64,000 nucleotides of DNA from Gymnopus androsaceus JB14 (lineage: Eukaryota; Basidiomycota; Agaricomycetes; Agaricales; Omphalotaceae), in contig ML769402.1 of NCBI GenBank assembly GCA_009733575.1, positions 358,991 through 422,990 on the forward strand, read 5' to 3'. The notes under the pieces were generated by a model. The model was not told where the DNA came from and made no database searches. It was given only the letters and a program-made list of their open reading frames with translations. The position numbers and the translations under genes were made by a program. This document shows positions 47,298 to 59,834 of the stretch, piece after piece. How positions within the stretch are numbered: position 1 is the stretch's first letter; the number at the start of each line of letters is the position of its first letter.

Positions 47298-48110
47298 TCT
47301 CTTATAAACAGACAACTGCACGATCGTAAATAGTCAAAGCTGGTCTTATCCGAGACTCGAGCGAGACTAGTCAATAAGATCTGAGATCTAGAATAACCTC
47401 GAATTAGTATTGAGTATTCGGAATTCGATCTTATGAAGGATATAACAGGATATAACTGTCCTTCTCCTGCAACTTATGCAACGTCAAAGTAGCATCATTG
47501 ATCACTGTAATCTATCTATCATCTATCTCACACTTCCAACAATTTTCAGTGGTCTGAAACGACTACAGGTGACCCTAACATCTAAGTACTCTGCTCGAAA
47601 AGCAGTTCGCAGCCTATCTAGGCGCCGCGCGCCTTCTACTTATACGAAAGTCTCGAAACTAAGCACCATGTTACTAAGGACTCTTGCAGCCTCAGTAATC
47701 GCAGCTCCTACTATATCATACTTGCGGATGCATCCTAGGCCTTGAACTAGTGAGGCATGATTTACTATGAAGCGGCGGCTCTGTTCAAAGAACCGTTTCT
47801 ACTACTACTGTAAAGAGTCCGACCGAACTTCTCGATCCAAGAGTTGATTCAAGAATGAATTCAACGTTGGTATAAGAGTCTTTGGCTGACGATGAATCAA
47901 CCCGAGTAGTTGATTCGGCATGATTGTTCCGAGCTCAACTCGAATCGACTGTTCTATGTGGTAGGCTACGTAGCACACATCCGAAGTGAGGTGCGGCAAA
48001 CTATTCAAGGCTGATTCCCGAATCAAGGGGGTTGACTGTACCTATTCCTTTCTGCTCCCTTTTAATCTTCAGCTCTGGCTTTGTATTTGAACTGAATTCG
48101 GGACTTTATC
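47298..48110. other. Interval between the MITE and copy C
   Basis: Mostly non-coding. The last 300 bp (about 47810-48110) resemble the region upstream of copy B, which shows the duplicated unit includes promoter DNA. Confidence 0.5.
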
Positions 48111-49025
48111 ATGTCGTCTTCTTCAGCACCACTGTCAGCCTGTCCGCCCAACTCCACTTCCCAGATCCTGGTAGATGATACCGACCCGCGGATTGTATAT
48201 TCAGCGGGATGGGTACAAGAAGGGAATCCAGAGTGGAATGTGAAGGCACCACCCATGGTTCTAACTTCATTCCAGGCGTCACAGCTACCTTTACCTTCGA
48301 AGGTCTGGGAACAGAGTATCTCCCCTTTAAGCCGTACTTACTAGATGGCTCCTACAGGTGTTGGTATCCAAGTGTTCGGCACTGTTGGCCTGCCTGATGG
48401 CTCTCCAACATCCACTTACCAAGTTGACAATGCAGTGCCTTCGACGTTCACCTTCAATGCCAACGGCATGACCAACTACCGTGTTCAATTTTATTCATCC
48501 CAGCGCTGGATCCTGGCACACATACCATCGTTATGACTTCTATCGGGAATGACACCACTCGAGTATGGCTCGATTACATTGTTTACAATCCGATGCCGAG
48601 CTCAAGTTCGACTTCGAGTTTGATCTCTACTAGTAGTGCGGTGTCAAGTAGCGATCCGGCCACAGTGACAGCGCCGATACCACTTGCTAGTGCTGGACGC
48701 GTTGCATCCTCTTCTGCGGGTGCCATTGCTGGCGGAATTGGTCGGAGCTGTCACAGGTTTAGTCCTCGGAGCTGTCCTGATGTACATTTTAATCCGACGC
48801 AGGAACCAATTAAAAGCAACGCTGGACAAGTATAACGGTGAGTTGATTTCACAATTGGACTGGATACACTACTAACAGCAAGCGTGCTTCGTCGCTACAG
48901 TGATTGAGCCGTATCCTTACCTTAGTAGTTTGAACATTATGCCAGTCAATTTGGATGGAGTGGTAGGAACGTTTCCTCCGCCATATGCTACTATTGTTAG
49001 TCGGCAAGTACAATCCGATGCATAG
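48111..49025 (+). pseudogene. Fungal single-pass membrane protein family, copy C (frame-broken)
   Basis: DNA-level homology to copies A and B runs from MSSSSAPLSACPPN through SQILVDDTDPRIVYSAGW, GSNFIPGVTATFTFEG, the intron at about 48303-48357, GVGIQVFGTVGLPDGSPTST, NYRVQFYSS, TTRVWLDYIVYNPM, the helix GAVTGLVLGAVLMYILIRRR, and a tail exon ending PPPYATIVSRQVQSDA. Compared with A and B there is one base missing near 48231, one missing near 48510 and one extra near 48740, so no single frame spans the gene. It may be a real pseudogene or carry sequence errors. The tail exon keeps a PPPY motif. Confidence 0.65.
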
Positions 49026-49251
49026 TGGCCCCAATGAATTTCTCTAGACCTTGATAAACGACTTCAAAGTTGACCTACATTACTTGAAAGATCATGTATT
49101 TCTTCAAAAGAGGCTATTATTAGCAGTCCCCGTTAGGGTTGTCGATATACAACTACTAACCTCTATCATAGAGGACGCAATATGTCATCATCAGAGTTTA
49201 AGTTGGGCACTAGGTTCAGGTAGATATTTCCATCGTTTATACGGGTACGAA

Positions 49252-50547
49252 TTAAGACACGACGCCCTTGAGCACAGCATATTCAGCATTAATGATGCTA
49301 CTCGTAGCAGCGCCAATGCTGACATTGTCCGAGAGCACCACAAACTTGATATCCAGAACCTGGCATTGCCTTACTCTGCCCACGCTAACACCTGCACCGT
49401 TATGAGAGCCTTTAACATCCAATCTAGGCTGAGGCCTATCTGGCTCTTCGAAAACTTCGATAGCCTTGCGGGGAGCAGAAGGACATCCCAAGCTCTGGAT
49501 CTCGGGGGTAAAGGAAGCAAGAGCCTCTCGCACATGCTGAGGGGAGGGTGGCGGCCGTCGGTGGAATCGAAGTGAGACGCATTCCATGTGCCCATCGATG
49601 ACCGGTACGCGATTACAAGAAGCACTGACCCTCAGCGCAGGCTTACCGTTACCCTGGTGCATGTCAAAGGCTTTGAGGGGGGTTCCATCGCTGTCGACCT
49701 CGGTTTCGGAATCCGTGATTCCACCAAGGATTTTTAGTGTTTCCCATTCAATCTTCTCCTCTTCACCTCCGATATATGGAACCACGTTACCGAGGATATC
49801 GAGGGAAGGTACACCCGGGTACCCGGCACCAGAGATGGCCTGCATGGTAGTGACCAGAACGCTTTCGATCGGACCAAAAGCCTTTTCTAGTGCGGCGAGG
49901 GGAATGACATAGCCTGTAGTAGAGCAATTGGCATTGGTTACAATGAAGCCTTTGGACAGAGGAGGTGAATGCAGTCGCTGCTGCTGATGGATAATGGATA
50001 GATGAGAAGGATTAACGAGGGGAACGATGAGTGGAACGTGAGGATCCCGGCGATAGTTTTTTGCGTTGGAAAAGAGGGGAATATTTGCCGATCTAAAAGC
50101 AGATTCTATTGGAAACATAAGCTCCAGACAGCGAAATAAAGGACTGAAAGAATACCTACCAATATCACCCGCAACCTCGGCATCCAGACCGCTGAATACA
50201 ATCTGGCAATTTTTGAACTCTTCAGGCGTACATCCCTTGACGATCAGATCAGCGGCTCTTCCATCGTCCCTATGCAGATCTGCAGAGCTGGTCTTCTCTT
50301 GATCCAATACTCCGATACCTCCAAGTCCCAATCCACCCAATGGAACTGTCTGTTTCCATTTGACAGCTTCTTTGTACTTTTTCCCTTTACTTCTTTCGCT
50401 TGCCCCGAGTGAATCGATAACAAACCAAGGATGCTCCGATAGTAGAGTAATGAAACGCTGGCCGACGGTCCCTGTAGCACCAAGGACGCCGACTCTGATT
50501 TTTTTAGGAGGGGAAGCAGGGGTGCTAGGAGATATTTTGGATGACAT
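49252..50547 (-). CDS. HOM2: Aspartate-semialdehyde dehydrogenase
   Basis: Converts aspartyl-4-phosphate to aspartate semialdehyde, the branch point to threonine, methionine and homoserine. ATG 50547 gives MSSKISPSTPASPPKKIRVG, then the NADP loop VGVLGATGTVGQRF, IVFSGLDAEVAGDI, LFSNAKNYRRDPHVPLIVP, VNPSHL, the catalytic Cys in FIVTNANCSTTGYVIPL, TMQAISGAGYPGVPSLDILG, GGEEEKIEWET, and the conserved SASCNRVPVIDGHMECVSL. The end reads RQCQVLDIKFVVLSDN and AEYAVLKGVVS. One short intron (about 50100-50160) splits AGDI-ESAF; otherwise intact. A long plus-strand frame inside it is a shadow. The window also holds the lysine gene LYS9; fungi make lysine from 2-oxoglutarate, so the two pathways are not linked here. 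Confidence 0.95.
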   Translation of the reverse strand: MSSKISPSTPASPPKKIRVGVLGATGTVGQRFITLLSEHPWFVIDSLGASERSKGKKYKEAVKWKQTVPLGGLGLGGIGVLDQEKTSSADLHRDDGRAADLIVKGCTPEEFKNCQIVFSGLDAEVAGDIGRYSFSPLFRCLELMFPIESAFRSANIPLFSNAKNYRRDPHVPLIVPLVNPSHLSIIHQQQRLHSPPLSKGFIVTNANCSTTGYVIPLAALEKAFGPIESVLVTTMQAISGAGYPGVPSLDILGNVVPYIGGEEEKIEWETLKILGGITDSETEVDSDGTPLKAFDMHQGNGKPALRVSASCNRVPVIDGHMECVSLRFHRRPPPSPQHVREALASFTPEIQSLGCPSAPRKAIEVFEEPDRPQPRLDVKGSHNGAGVSVGRVRQCQVLDIKFVVLSDNVSIGAATSSIINAEYAVLKGVVS

Positions 50548-51478
50548 TGCTCAAAGGCTTCAAGCGACAGACGGAGAAACCTTGGGCTTTTTCAAGGGGA
50601 GAAAGAGCGAAGTTATCGAAGCTTGGAAGACAGGAGCTAAGATTGACTCGAGCGATAATTGATTATTGATGACGAGCGCTAAGAATCACTGAATTTCTCC
50701 GAGTTGAAGTTCATCTTCATCTTGGAAGCGAATATGGTACATTGAACTTTAGATATATACAGCTCCTACATAGTACTTATCCCTTCAACCCTGTATCCTC
50801 TGCTTAAACCAGACTCCCGCGACTAATCAGGCATACTTCATACCAACTGTTGGATCAGTCTAAGTGTCGATTTTGAATGGAAAGTTCTTGTCATATCAAA
50901 TCCTGTGGGGGTACTATCAATACATGGAATGTTGTACCTTTCATAACAATGATGGATCGCTTTAATGGAGCAGCAGCATCCGTGAGGCAGGGAGCGATCT
51001 ATGTATAAGCCAACAGCCTAGAACTCCCAATGCAATCCTGAGGAAAGTTCAGTTAGTGCCCTTGGACTTGATTGAGGATGCTGTCGTTGCTGTAGCGGCA
51101 AATTTTTGGGACTCCGGTTACGTCCAACACTTGCCTTTGAAAAGAAAATCTAGATGTCTGAGACACCGAGCTTGAAGATCTTGAACCAGACATTAATATT
51201 GAGAAAAACCTTTGAGATGGTACTTATAAAAGTTGAAGCTTGAAGCTTTGAAGACGCAGATCAAGCGCCGGAGCGCCCAAATTATAAAGTATCAAGTATC
51301 AGGTAACATAGCCACCTTCCACTGTTCTTCCCCCTCCTCGTTGCGAAGTCTAACCTCTTCGTACACCGGCTGCTGCCTCGCACGAAATTTTAGCCCGTTC
51401 GTGGGTACAGTAAGTGCTGCGCGTCCAATTTGCGCTCGACCTTCTTTCCTTCACCCAACTTGATTCAATTCATGAAGG
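50548..51478. other. Divergent intergenic region
   Basis: 930 bp between HOM2 and the myosin start, holding both promoters and probably a long myosin 5' UTR. No gene recognised. Confidence 0.5.
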
Positions 51479-54400
51479 ATGGCCGAAAATATCTACAGTA
51501 AAGGAACGAGGGTTTGGTTTGAGGACAAAGACTCAGCCTGGATTTCTGGAGAAGTCTCTTCAGCTACGAAAAACCCAGATGATTCCGTCAAGCTTGTATT
51601 TGTTGATGAACGCGGAAAGGTTACTTGCTTTTTCTTCTATTTACCGCCAATTTCTGACTTTTTTTCTTCTAGGAAATCACCGTTAATACCTCAGTGCAGC
51701 AGATAAAAGATGGAAATGAAAGTCTACCGCCACTACGGAATCCCCCTTTGCTCGAAACTGCCGATGATTTGGCTACTCTTTCTCATCTCAACGAGCCTTC
51801 TGGTGCGCTATTCGGCCTTTCAAATAGACTCTTGACGCTAATAATGCCTTTCAGTACTGCATACCATCCGGAATCGCTATGCACAACACAGTATCTACAC
51901 ATATAGTGGAATAGTGCTTATTGCTGTCAATCCCTTCCAACGCGTCACCCTCTATGGTCCCGAAATCATCCAAGCTTATGCTGGTCGCCGGCGTGGCGAA
52001 CTAGAACCTCATCTGTTCGCTATTGCTGAAGACGCGTATACTGCAATGAGAAGAGATGGTACGGGTCAGACAATCATTGTATCAGGGGAAAGGTTCGTCT
52101 TCGACTTTTATACTCTGTCAATCATCGTCACTCATCACCCTAATAGTGGTGCAGGTAAAACCGAATCCGTGAGGCTGCTATCCAGCGATCTTTCTCAATT
52201 TCGCTGACCTTCTTCGTAGGCGAAATTCATCATGCGGTACCTCGCTTCAGTCAATCCACCTGATACAGATTCAAAAGCCAAGCTCAAGCTGTCACTCGAC
52301 GACTCTAGTGAAATAGAACGGCAGATTCTCGCTACCAATCCAATCCTTGAATCCTTTGGTAATGCGAAAACCACACGGAATGACAACTCTTCTCGGTTCG
52401 GAAAGTACATCCAGGCAAGTCGTCCTGATTGCTTTGATATTCATCTGGTTGCTCAAACTTGAGACCAGATCCTCTTTGATGGAAAGCAGGAAATTGTTGG
52501 GGCCCGGATCCGAACATATCTCCTTGAACGATCAAGGATCGTGTTTCAACCTCTAACAGAGCGAAACTACCACATATTTTACCAATTATGCGCTGGTGCA
52601 CCTCTCAAGGAGCGCAAAGATCTTGGCTTGGACACTGATATCAACAAGTTTCACTTCCTCAAGCAGGGTGGTCCATCCTCGACACCAATCAACGGCGTTG
52701 ATGACGCCGAAGAATTCCGGTCAACGCAGCAGGCGCTTTCGGTCGTCGGTATCAGTGTCGAAAAGCAGTGGGCCGTATTCCGTCTTCTGGCCTCTCTTCT
52801 CCATCTAGGCAATATCAAAATCACTCAGCTGCGGAATGACTCTGCCATTGACGATAATGACCCTGCGTTGCTTCTTGCGACAAGGTTCTTGGGTGTTAAT
52901 GCCGCAGATTTCAAAAAGTGGACCGTTAAGAAGCAGATTATCACTCGTTCGGAAAAGATCGTCACTGCTCTGAATGCTACTCAGGCGACGGCGGTTCGAG
53001 ATAGCGTTGCCAAGTTCGTTTATGCGTGCATGTTCGAATGGCTGGTGGCGATCGTTAATGAGAGTTTGGCTGGCGAGAATGGAGATGCCGCAGAGCGAGC
53101 TGAGATGTTTATCGGAGTACTGGATATCTATGGGTTCGAGCATTTCAAAAAGGTATTATACTTTTTTCACTCAATTTCGTACTTTGACTGATGATCTTTT
53201 GCTCCAGAACTCTTTCGAGCAGTTCAGTATCAATTACGCGAATGAAAAGCTTCAGCAAGAGGTTGGACTGATATATTTCCAAAATCTCCATCCATGTTAA
53301 CCCTTCTCTCTCTAGTTCAATTCTCATGTCTTCAAGCTAGAACAAGAGGAATATGTCAAGGAAGAGATCAACTGGACCTTTATCGACTTTTCAGACAATC
53401 AGCCCTGTATTGACGTTATCGAAGGAAAACTGGGTGTCCTCGCACTGCTGGACGAAGAGTCGCGGTTACCCTCGGGTAGTGACCAATCGTTCCTCCAAAA
53501 GCTCAACAACCAGCTTTTGAAACCCGGCAACAAGGTCTTTAAGAAACCTCGATTCGGTACCACCGCCTTCACCATCGCTCATTATGCGCTTGATGTTACG
53601 TATGAAGTCGAAGGTTTCCTGGAGAAAAACAGAGATACCGTACCCGACGAACACATGGCCTTGTTGGGAGCCACCAAGAATCAGTTTTTGAAAGAAGTTC
53701 TTGATGCCGCTCTCAACTCCGCCAGAGCTCCCGACAGTCCTAATCCAGCCTCTCCAGGAGGCTCAGATGCTGGCAGCGGTACCTCGCGCCGCTCCTCCGT
53801 CATTCCTGATCCTGGTCGACAGTCATGGGTCGCCCCTTCACCTGGCGCTGCACCTTCTGCGGGCGGTGCTAAGCGTCCTGGTGGTGGTCTTGTAACCAAG
53901 AAGCCGACACAGGGTTCTATCTTTAAAGCTTCCTTAATCACGCTGATGGACACTCTCAGCGTCACGAACGTCCACTACATCCGATGTATCAAACCCAACG
54001 AAGCGAAGAAACCCTGGGAGTTCCAACCTCAGCAGGTTCTGAGTCAGCTCCGTGCTTGTGGTGTTTTGGAAACTATTAGGATCAGTTGCGCTGGATATCC
54101 TTCTCGATGGACTTATGAAGAATTTGCGGAACGGTAATATTTCGTTTAAATCTTCGCAAGTGCGTTGACTGATGACATCTGGTAGATACTACATGCTCGT
54201 AGATTCGAGTATCTGGCAGCCCATGATTCAGGCTATGGATTTGCGAAAACTCTGTACGCTTATTCTAGAGAACACTATCAACGATCCAGATAAATATCAG
54301 AGTGGTCTTACCAAAATCTTCTTCCGAGCCGGAATGCTCGCCGCGCTCGAGTCTCTTCGCTCCAATAGACTCAACGCCATGGTCACTGTCGTTCAGAAGA

Positions 54401-57125
54401 ACATGCGCCGACGGATGGCCGTGAAGAAGTATCAGCAATTGCGTGCATCTACTATCAAGATTCAAACTTGGTGGAGAGGTATCCTTGCGAAGCGATTCGT
54501 CGAAAACGTGCGTAGACAGGCTGCTGCTGTGCGTTTACAGCGCGCTGTCCGCCGATTTATCGAAAGGCGAAAGTTCTTGAACATTCACAATTCCGTGGTT
54601 CTCATTCAGAGCCGTAAGTTTGTATTTTTTTCATCGTTAGCTGGTTACTGATTTACTCTTTTTTTTAGGTATCCGTGGTCGGCAAACTCGACTCTCGTTC
54701 AAGGAATCACAGAGTACATCGGCTGCTACGTTGTTGCAAAGTTTGCTACGTGGAACGTGAGTCCTTTCTGGAGATTCTCCTGATCATGCTGCTAATAGCG
54801 TTCTAGTATCTCACGTCGGGCGTTCCGCAATGATGTCAAGCATGTCATCTACCTGCAATCATGTATACGACGTCGACTCGCGCGCAAGGAGCTCCAGGCG
54901 CTCCGCCAAGAAGCTCGCTCGGTCTCCAAATTCAAGGAGATTTCATACAAGCTGGAAAACAAGGTTGTGGAGCTCACCCAGAATCTGCAGACACGGACGC
55001 AGGAAAGGAAGGAGCTGCAAGCACAAGTTACTGAGCTTGAGCAGCGTATCCAACAATGGACCAACCGTCATGAGGAAGCGGACGGTAGGGCGAAGCAACT
55101 ACAGGTGTCTTTGCTGGCTGCAGAGGCGGAAGTGGCTCGTCGGGACCAACTCTTACTAGCTAAGGCCGAGACGGAGAAGAAGCTGGAGGAGGCCTTGGCA
55201 AAGGCTATAGAGAAGGAAGAAGTTATTCAAAAACTTACCGATGACTTGCTTGCCAAATCGAATCAGCTCGAGCAGCAGCAACGCACGATAGACGCAACCC
55301 CCGTTCGCAACCATGAGGATAGCTCGGTGATCATGACGCTCAAGAGTGAAGTGAACAGCCTCAGGGAACAACTCAATAGATCGAACGCATTGAACTCTCT
55401 TACAAGAGGTTCTCGTCCCAACAATGATCCTCCTCTATCTCCCACATTTGCGCCTGGTCTTCGTGGCGAAGCCAATGGCCCCATCCCAACAGCAAATGGA
55501 CACGCTGCTCCAGCACAAGGTCGTCACCAGAGAAGACACAGCTCCGCTGGCGTTTATGCACTCGACCCCTTCGATAACCGTACATCTACCGACGAGGTCA
55601 TGCTGGATGTCAGGAGGAACCAGGCTATGAACCCGCGTGCGGTTTCTGTCGCTTACAACGGTGAAAACAACTACATGAAATTCAACAACAATGGCCTTCC
55701 AGGCATCCGCGATGACGACCCGGCCGAAGAGAAGATTCGTTTGATGCAGGATATCAAACGACTAGATGAAGATATTCTGGATGGTCTCATCAGAGGGTTG
55801 AAGATTCCAGCGCCAAGTCTTACCAACCCTTCGGCAGTCAAGGAAATATTGTTCCCCGCCAACCTCATCAGCCTTGTCACCAATGAGATGTGGAAGTATG
55901 GTCTTATTCCAGAGAGCGAGAGATTCCTTGCGAATGTTATGCAGACCATTCAATCGCATGTTATGGTAAATCTGTTCCTTACCTTACAAACAACTCTAGC
56001 TAACAATCCACGCAGTCCTTTTCTGGCGAAGATGCCATTGTTCCAGGCATTTTCTGGCTATCGAATGTCCATGAGATGCTTTCCTTCATCTGTGTCGCAG
56101 AGAGCGACATGCTTCAGGGTATAGGTCCAGGCGAAGAGAACTTAGTTCGACCATTTGACTGGAACGACTATGAGCGACTCGTCTCTGTGGTGAAACACGA
56201 TCTGGACAGTCTAGAGTACAACATCTACCACACATGGATGCTGGAAACCAAGAAGAAGCTCTCGAAAATGGTCATTCCTGCACTAATTGAGAGCCAGTCA
56301 CTTCCTGGCTTCACGACCAGCGACGGTGGTGGACGACTGTTCAACCGTCTTCTCAATGCCAACAGCCAGCCGGCCTACAGCATGGACGACATCTTGAACT
56401 TGTTGAACAAAGTGTGGAAGAGTTTGAAGAGCTACTATATGGAAGAATCTGTGGTGCAGCAGGTAGTCACAGAACTTCTTAAGCTCATCGGTGTCACTAG
56501 CTTCAACGACTTACTTATGAGAAGGAACTTCTCTTCCTGGAAACGAGGTTGGTTTTCTTCTCAGCCATGTCCATCTATGCTAACTTTTTTTTTCAGCTAT
56601 GCAAATCCAGTACAACATCACCCGAATCGAGGAGTGGTGTAAATCTCATGACATGCCCGAAGGCACTCTTCAATTGGAGCATTTGATGCAGGCTACCAAA
56701 TTGCTACAACTGAAGAAGGTGCGTAGGAGTTCATACATTAAGAGTCGAGCTAATAACGTTTTTAGGCCACTGCCGCTGATATTGAGATCATTTACGATGT
56801 CTGCTGGATGCTGAGTCCCATGCAAATTCAACGAATGTGCACGAACTATTACGTCGCCGATTATGAGGTGAGTACCCCCCTTGCGAATGAGAAGTATGTT
56901 TTAAGTTCATTTTTATAGAACCCTATATCCCCCGAGATTTTGCGAGTAGTTGCATCTCGAGTGCAGGCTAATGACCGCAACGATCACCTTCTGCTTTCAC
57001 CAGAAACAGAAGACGTTGGACCTTACGAGCTTCCTCTTCCTCGCGATGTCTCTGGTTTAGAGACGTACGTCCCGGCATACCTGAACGTATCACATTTAAG
57101 ACGTCTTGCCGCATTGGTGTCATAG
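51479..57125 (+). CDS. MYO2: Class V myosin heavy chain
   Basis: Actin-based cargo motor of about 1,600 residues. ATG 51479 gives [16 protein letters not shown] (SH3-like N-domain). Motor motifs: [20 protein letters not shown]-loop [10 protein letters not shown] (split by two introns), [20 protein letters not shown], switch region [44 protein letters not shown] and [13 protein letters not shown]. Neck: about six IQ motifs ([16 protein letters not shown] through [13 protein letters not shown]). A coiled coil (about 54900-55270), a Ser/Pro linker and a globular DIL tail follow ([26 protein letters not shown]). Fourteen or so introns, including a GC-AG intron (52415-52468). No frame break. Loop 2 is Gly/Ser/Pro-rich (53740-53910). 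Confidence 0.95.
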
Positions 57126-57382
57126 AGTATCCTTCTTCAGTCTACATACTTAATTTGTTGTTTTTGGATTGTTTTTACATCTACGCACCTTTAGTACATA
57201 TACCGCGTCGCATGTCCTTTTTTTCTTTGCTGTATCGGAATTCAAGTACTTTGTAAGTATTCAAATGAATGCATGTATGGATAGCTGAAACTTTCCCAAT
57301 CTCTTATCTTATCAAGATTTGATGCTATCGATTGTAAATTTAAAAAATTTGAAGTTCGAGTCATCCTCTTCTACTTACGACC
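57126..57382. other. Myosin 3' UTR and SPE3-LYS9 promoter
   Basis: 257 bp between tandem plus-strand genes, A/T-rich, with TAAATTTAAAAAATTT near 57337-57352. No gene seen. Confidence 0.45.
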
Positions 57383-59834
57383 ATGCCCGTCCTTACCCAT
57401 CCCTCAATCCAAGGTTCGTTTACGCGATGGTTATGGATCTGTATCTAAAATCGAGGCATAGATGGCTGGTTCCGTGAAATTTCCTCTCAATGGCCTGGTC
57501 AGGCTATGACCCTCAAAGTCAACAAAATTCTGCACGTCGAGAAATCACTCTATCAAGACGTTCTAGTCTTTGAGAGTGAGACGTACGGAAACGTGCTGGT
57601 GCTGGATGGTGCGATCCAATGTACTGAGAGAGACGAATTCAGCTATCAAGAGATGATCACCCATATTCCAATGGCTTCGCATCCAAATCCCGAAAAGGTG
57701 CTTGTCATTGGCGGAGGTGACGGAGGAGTCGTTCGAGAAGCTCTCAAATACGACAGTGTTAAGGAGGTCGTTCTCTGCGACATTGACGAAGCTGTTCCCC
57801 GCGTATCCAAGCTCTACCTTCCTCATATGGCTGAGCTTTTGGCTGACCCCAGAGTCACTGTCCATATCGGAGACGGATTCGCGTTCCTTCAATCTCATGA
57901 AGGCACTTACGATGTCATCGTCACTGACTCTTCTGATCCTGTCGGTCCTGCCGCTCCCTTTTCCAAAAACCCTACTATCAGCTTTTGCACGATGCCTTGA
58001 GAGAGGGTGGACACATAGCTGCTCAAGGAGAGTGTCTGTGGCTCCATCTTCCTCTCATCAAGGAAGTTCGGGCTAGTGCACGGGAGATTGGCTTCTCTCA
58101 GGTGGAATACGCATTTACCACGATTCCTACCTATCCCTCTGGCCAGATTGGCTTCCTTCTCGCTGCAAAGGCTGGAGGACCGGAAAGCAGCCTAAAAGTG
58201 CCCATCAAGAGTCCCAACTCCCTAACTCGGTACTGGAACAAAGACGTACACCGTGCCGCGTTTGTTCTACCAGAATTTGGAAGATCTATACTAGAGGAGG
58301 GCAAGGACGTACAGCCCAAGTTTGGTGCGAATACCGCTCTCAAGGACGGTCAGCAAAAGAAGAAAATTCTTCTTTTGGGAAGCGGATATGTTGCCCGGCC
58401 TTGCGCAGAATACATCGTTCGAAGCCCCGCGAACGAGCTTACTATCGGTATGTTATCTTGTTCGCTTTGCTCTCCCATACTGATTCTCATTGTTCCAGCC
58501 TGCCGCACTCTTGCTACAGCCAAGGATCTCTCAGATTCCCTTTCTCGCACCAACGCCATATCCCTTGATGTCAACAAAATTGCTGATCTTGAGGCTCAGG
58601 TAGCGGCCCATGACCTCGTTATCTCGCTCATCCCTTATACCTACCACGCCGAGGTTATCAAGGCAGCTATCAAGGGTAAAACCGATGTAGTCACCACCTC
58701 GTATATTTCTCCAGCCATGCGTGAACTCGATGAAGCTGCCAAGGCCGCTGGAATCACTGTTCTCAACGAGGTTGGTCTCGACCCCGGTATTGATCACTTG
58801 TACGCCGTCAAGACCATCGATGAAGTCCACGCCAAAGGTGGAAAGGTGAGCTCGGATCTGTCATTTTTGTTGTCTTCGTTTTAACTTTTCTTTTCCAAGA
58901 TCAAGCAATTCCTTTCGTACTGCGGCGGTCTTCCTGCCCCAGCGAACGCGTCAAACCCACTCGGTTACAAATTCTCTTGGTCGTCCCGTGGCGTTTTGCT
59001 TGCTCTCCTGAACAATGCCGCATACCTTTCAAAAGGGGAAAGAGGTTACTGTCTCTGGTACGGAGCTTATGGGAGAAGCCAAACCTTATTACATCTCTCC
59101 TGCCTATGCCTTTGTCGCTTACCCCAACCGTGACTCTACTCCTTTCCGAGACTTCTATAGAATCAACGGTGAAGGGGAAGGTGAAACTTGCATTCGAGGG
59201 ACTTTAAGATACCAGGGTTTCCCTGAATTTATCAAGGCTCTTGTGGCGGTCGGATGGCTGAACGGAGAAGGCCAGGAGTGGTTGAATGCAGGACTAACAT
59301 GGGCGCAGGTATTGGGCAAGATGCTCAAGGCTGAGGGTGCCGATGAAGCCACTCTGATCTCCAAGATCAAATCGATTTGCACCTTCCCTAATGAGTCCGA
59401 AGAATCTCGAATCATCTCTGGATTCCGCTGGATTGGAATGTTTGCCTCTAACCCCATTTCTCCTCGCAGTGCAGCCGGCGCGGCCCACCCTAACCTCTTG
59501 GACACTCTCTGTGCTCGTCTTGAACAACTCATGGCTTATGCCCCGGGTGAACGTGACTTTGTCATGCTTCAGCACAAGTTTGTCGTTGAATGGGCCGACA
59601 AATCTGTGCAGACGCTGACTTCGACCTTGGAGGCATACGGTGCTCCACTGGGTACCGGCCACTCCGCGATGGCCCTCACTGTAGGCCTCCCGATGCGGAA
59701 TCGCCACACAACTGATACTGGATGGTGTTCTGAGTATGAAGGGTGTACATGCACCATACACCAAGGAAATTTGCGATCCTATTAGAGAGAGGTTGGAAGC
59801 AGAGGGCGTAGGATTAGTCGAGAGTGTGTTGTAG
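57383..59834 (+). CDS. SPE3-LYS9: Spermidine synthase-saccharopine dehydrogenase fusion (SPE3-LYS9)
   Basis: One gene encodes both enzymes. The N-terminal 300 residues are spermidine synthase: [36 protein letters not shown], the SAM/decarboxy-SAM loop [60 protein letters not shown] and [14 protein letters not shown] short linker ([20 protein letters not shown]) leads to saccharopine dehydrogenase: [105 protein letters not shown] and [11 protein letters not shown], then [13 protein letters not shown]. Three or four introns. Two single-base breaks: CCC at 57956-57958 is one C short of joining GPAA to LFQKPYYQ, and an extra base near 59691 separates VGLP from CGIATQ. This fusion is known in basidiomycetes such as Cryptococcus. 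Confidence 0.92.

Noticed and set aside
49051..49575. 174-codon plus-strand frame
   Set aside because: It lies antisense to the conserved C-terminal half of HOM2 and has no recognisable motif; it is a shadow.
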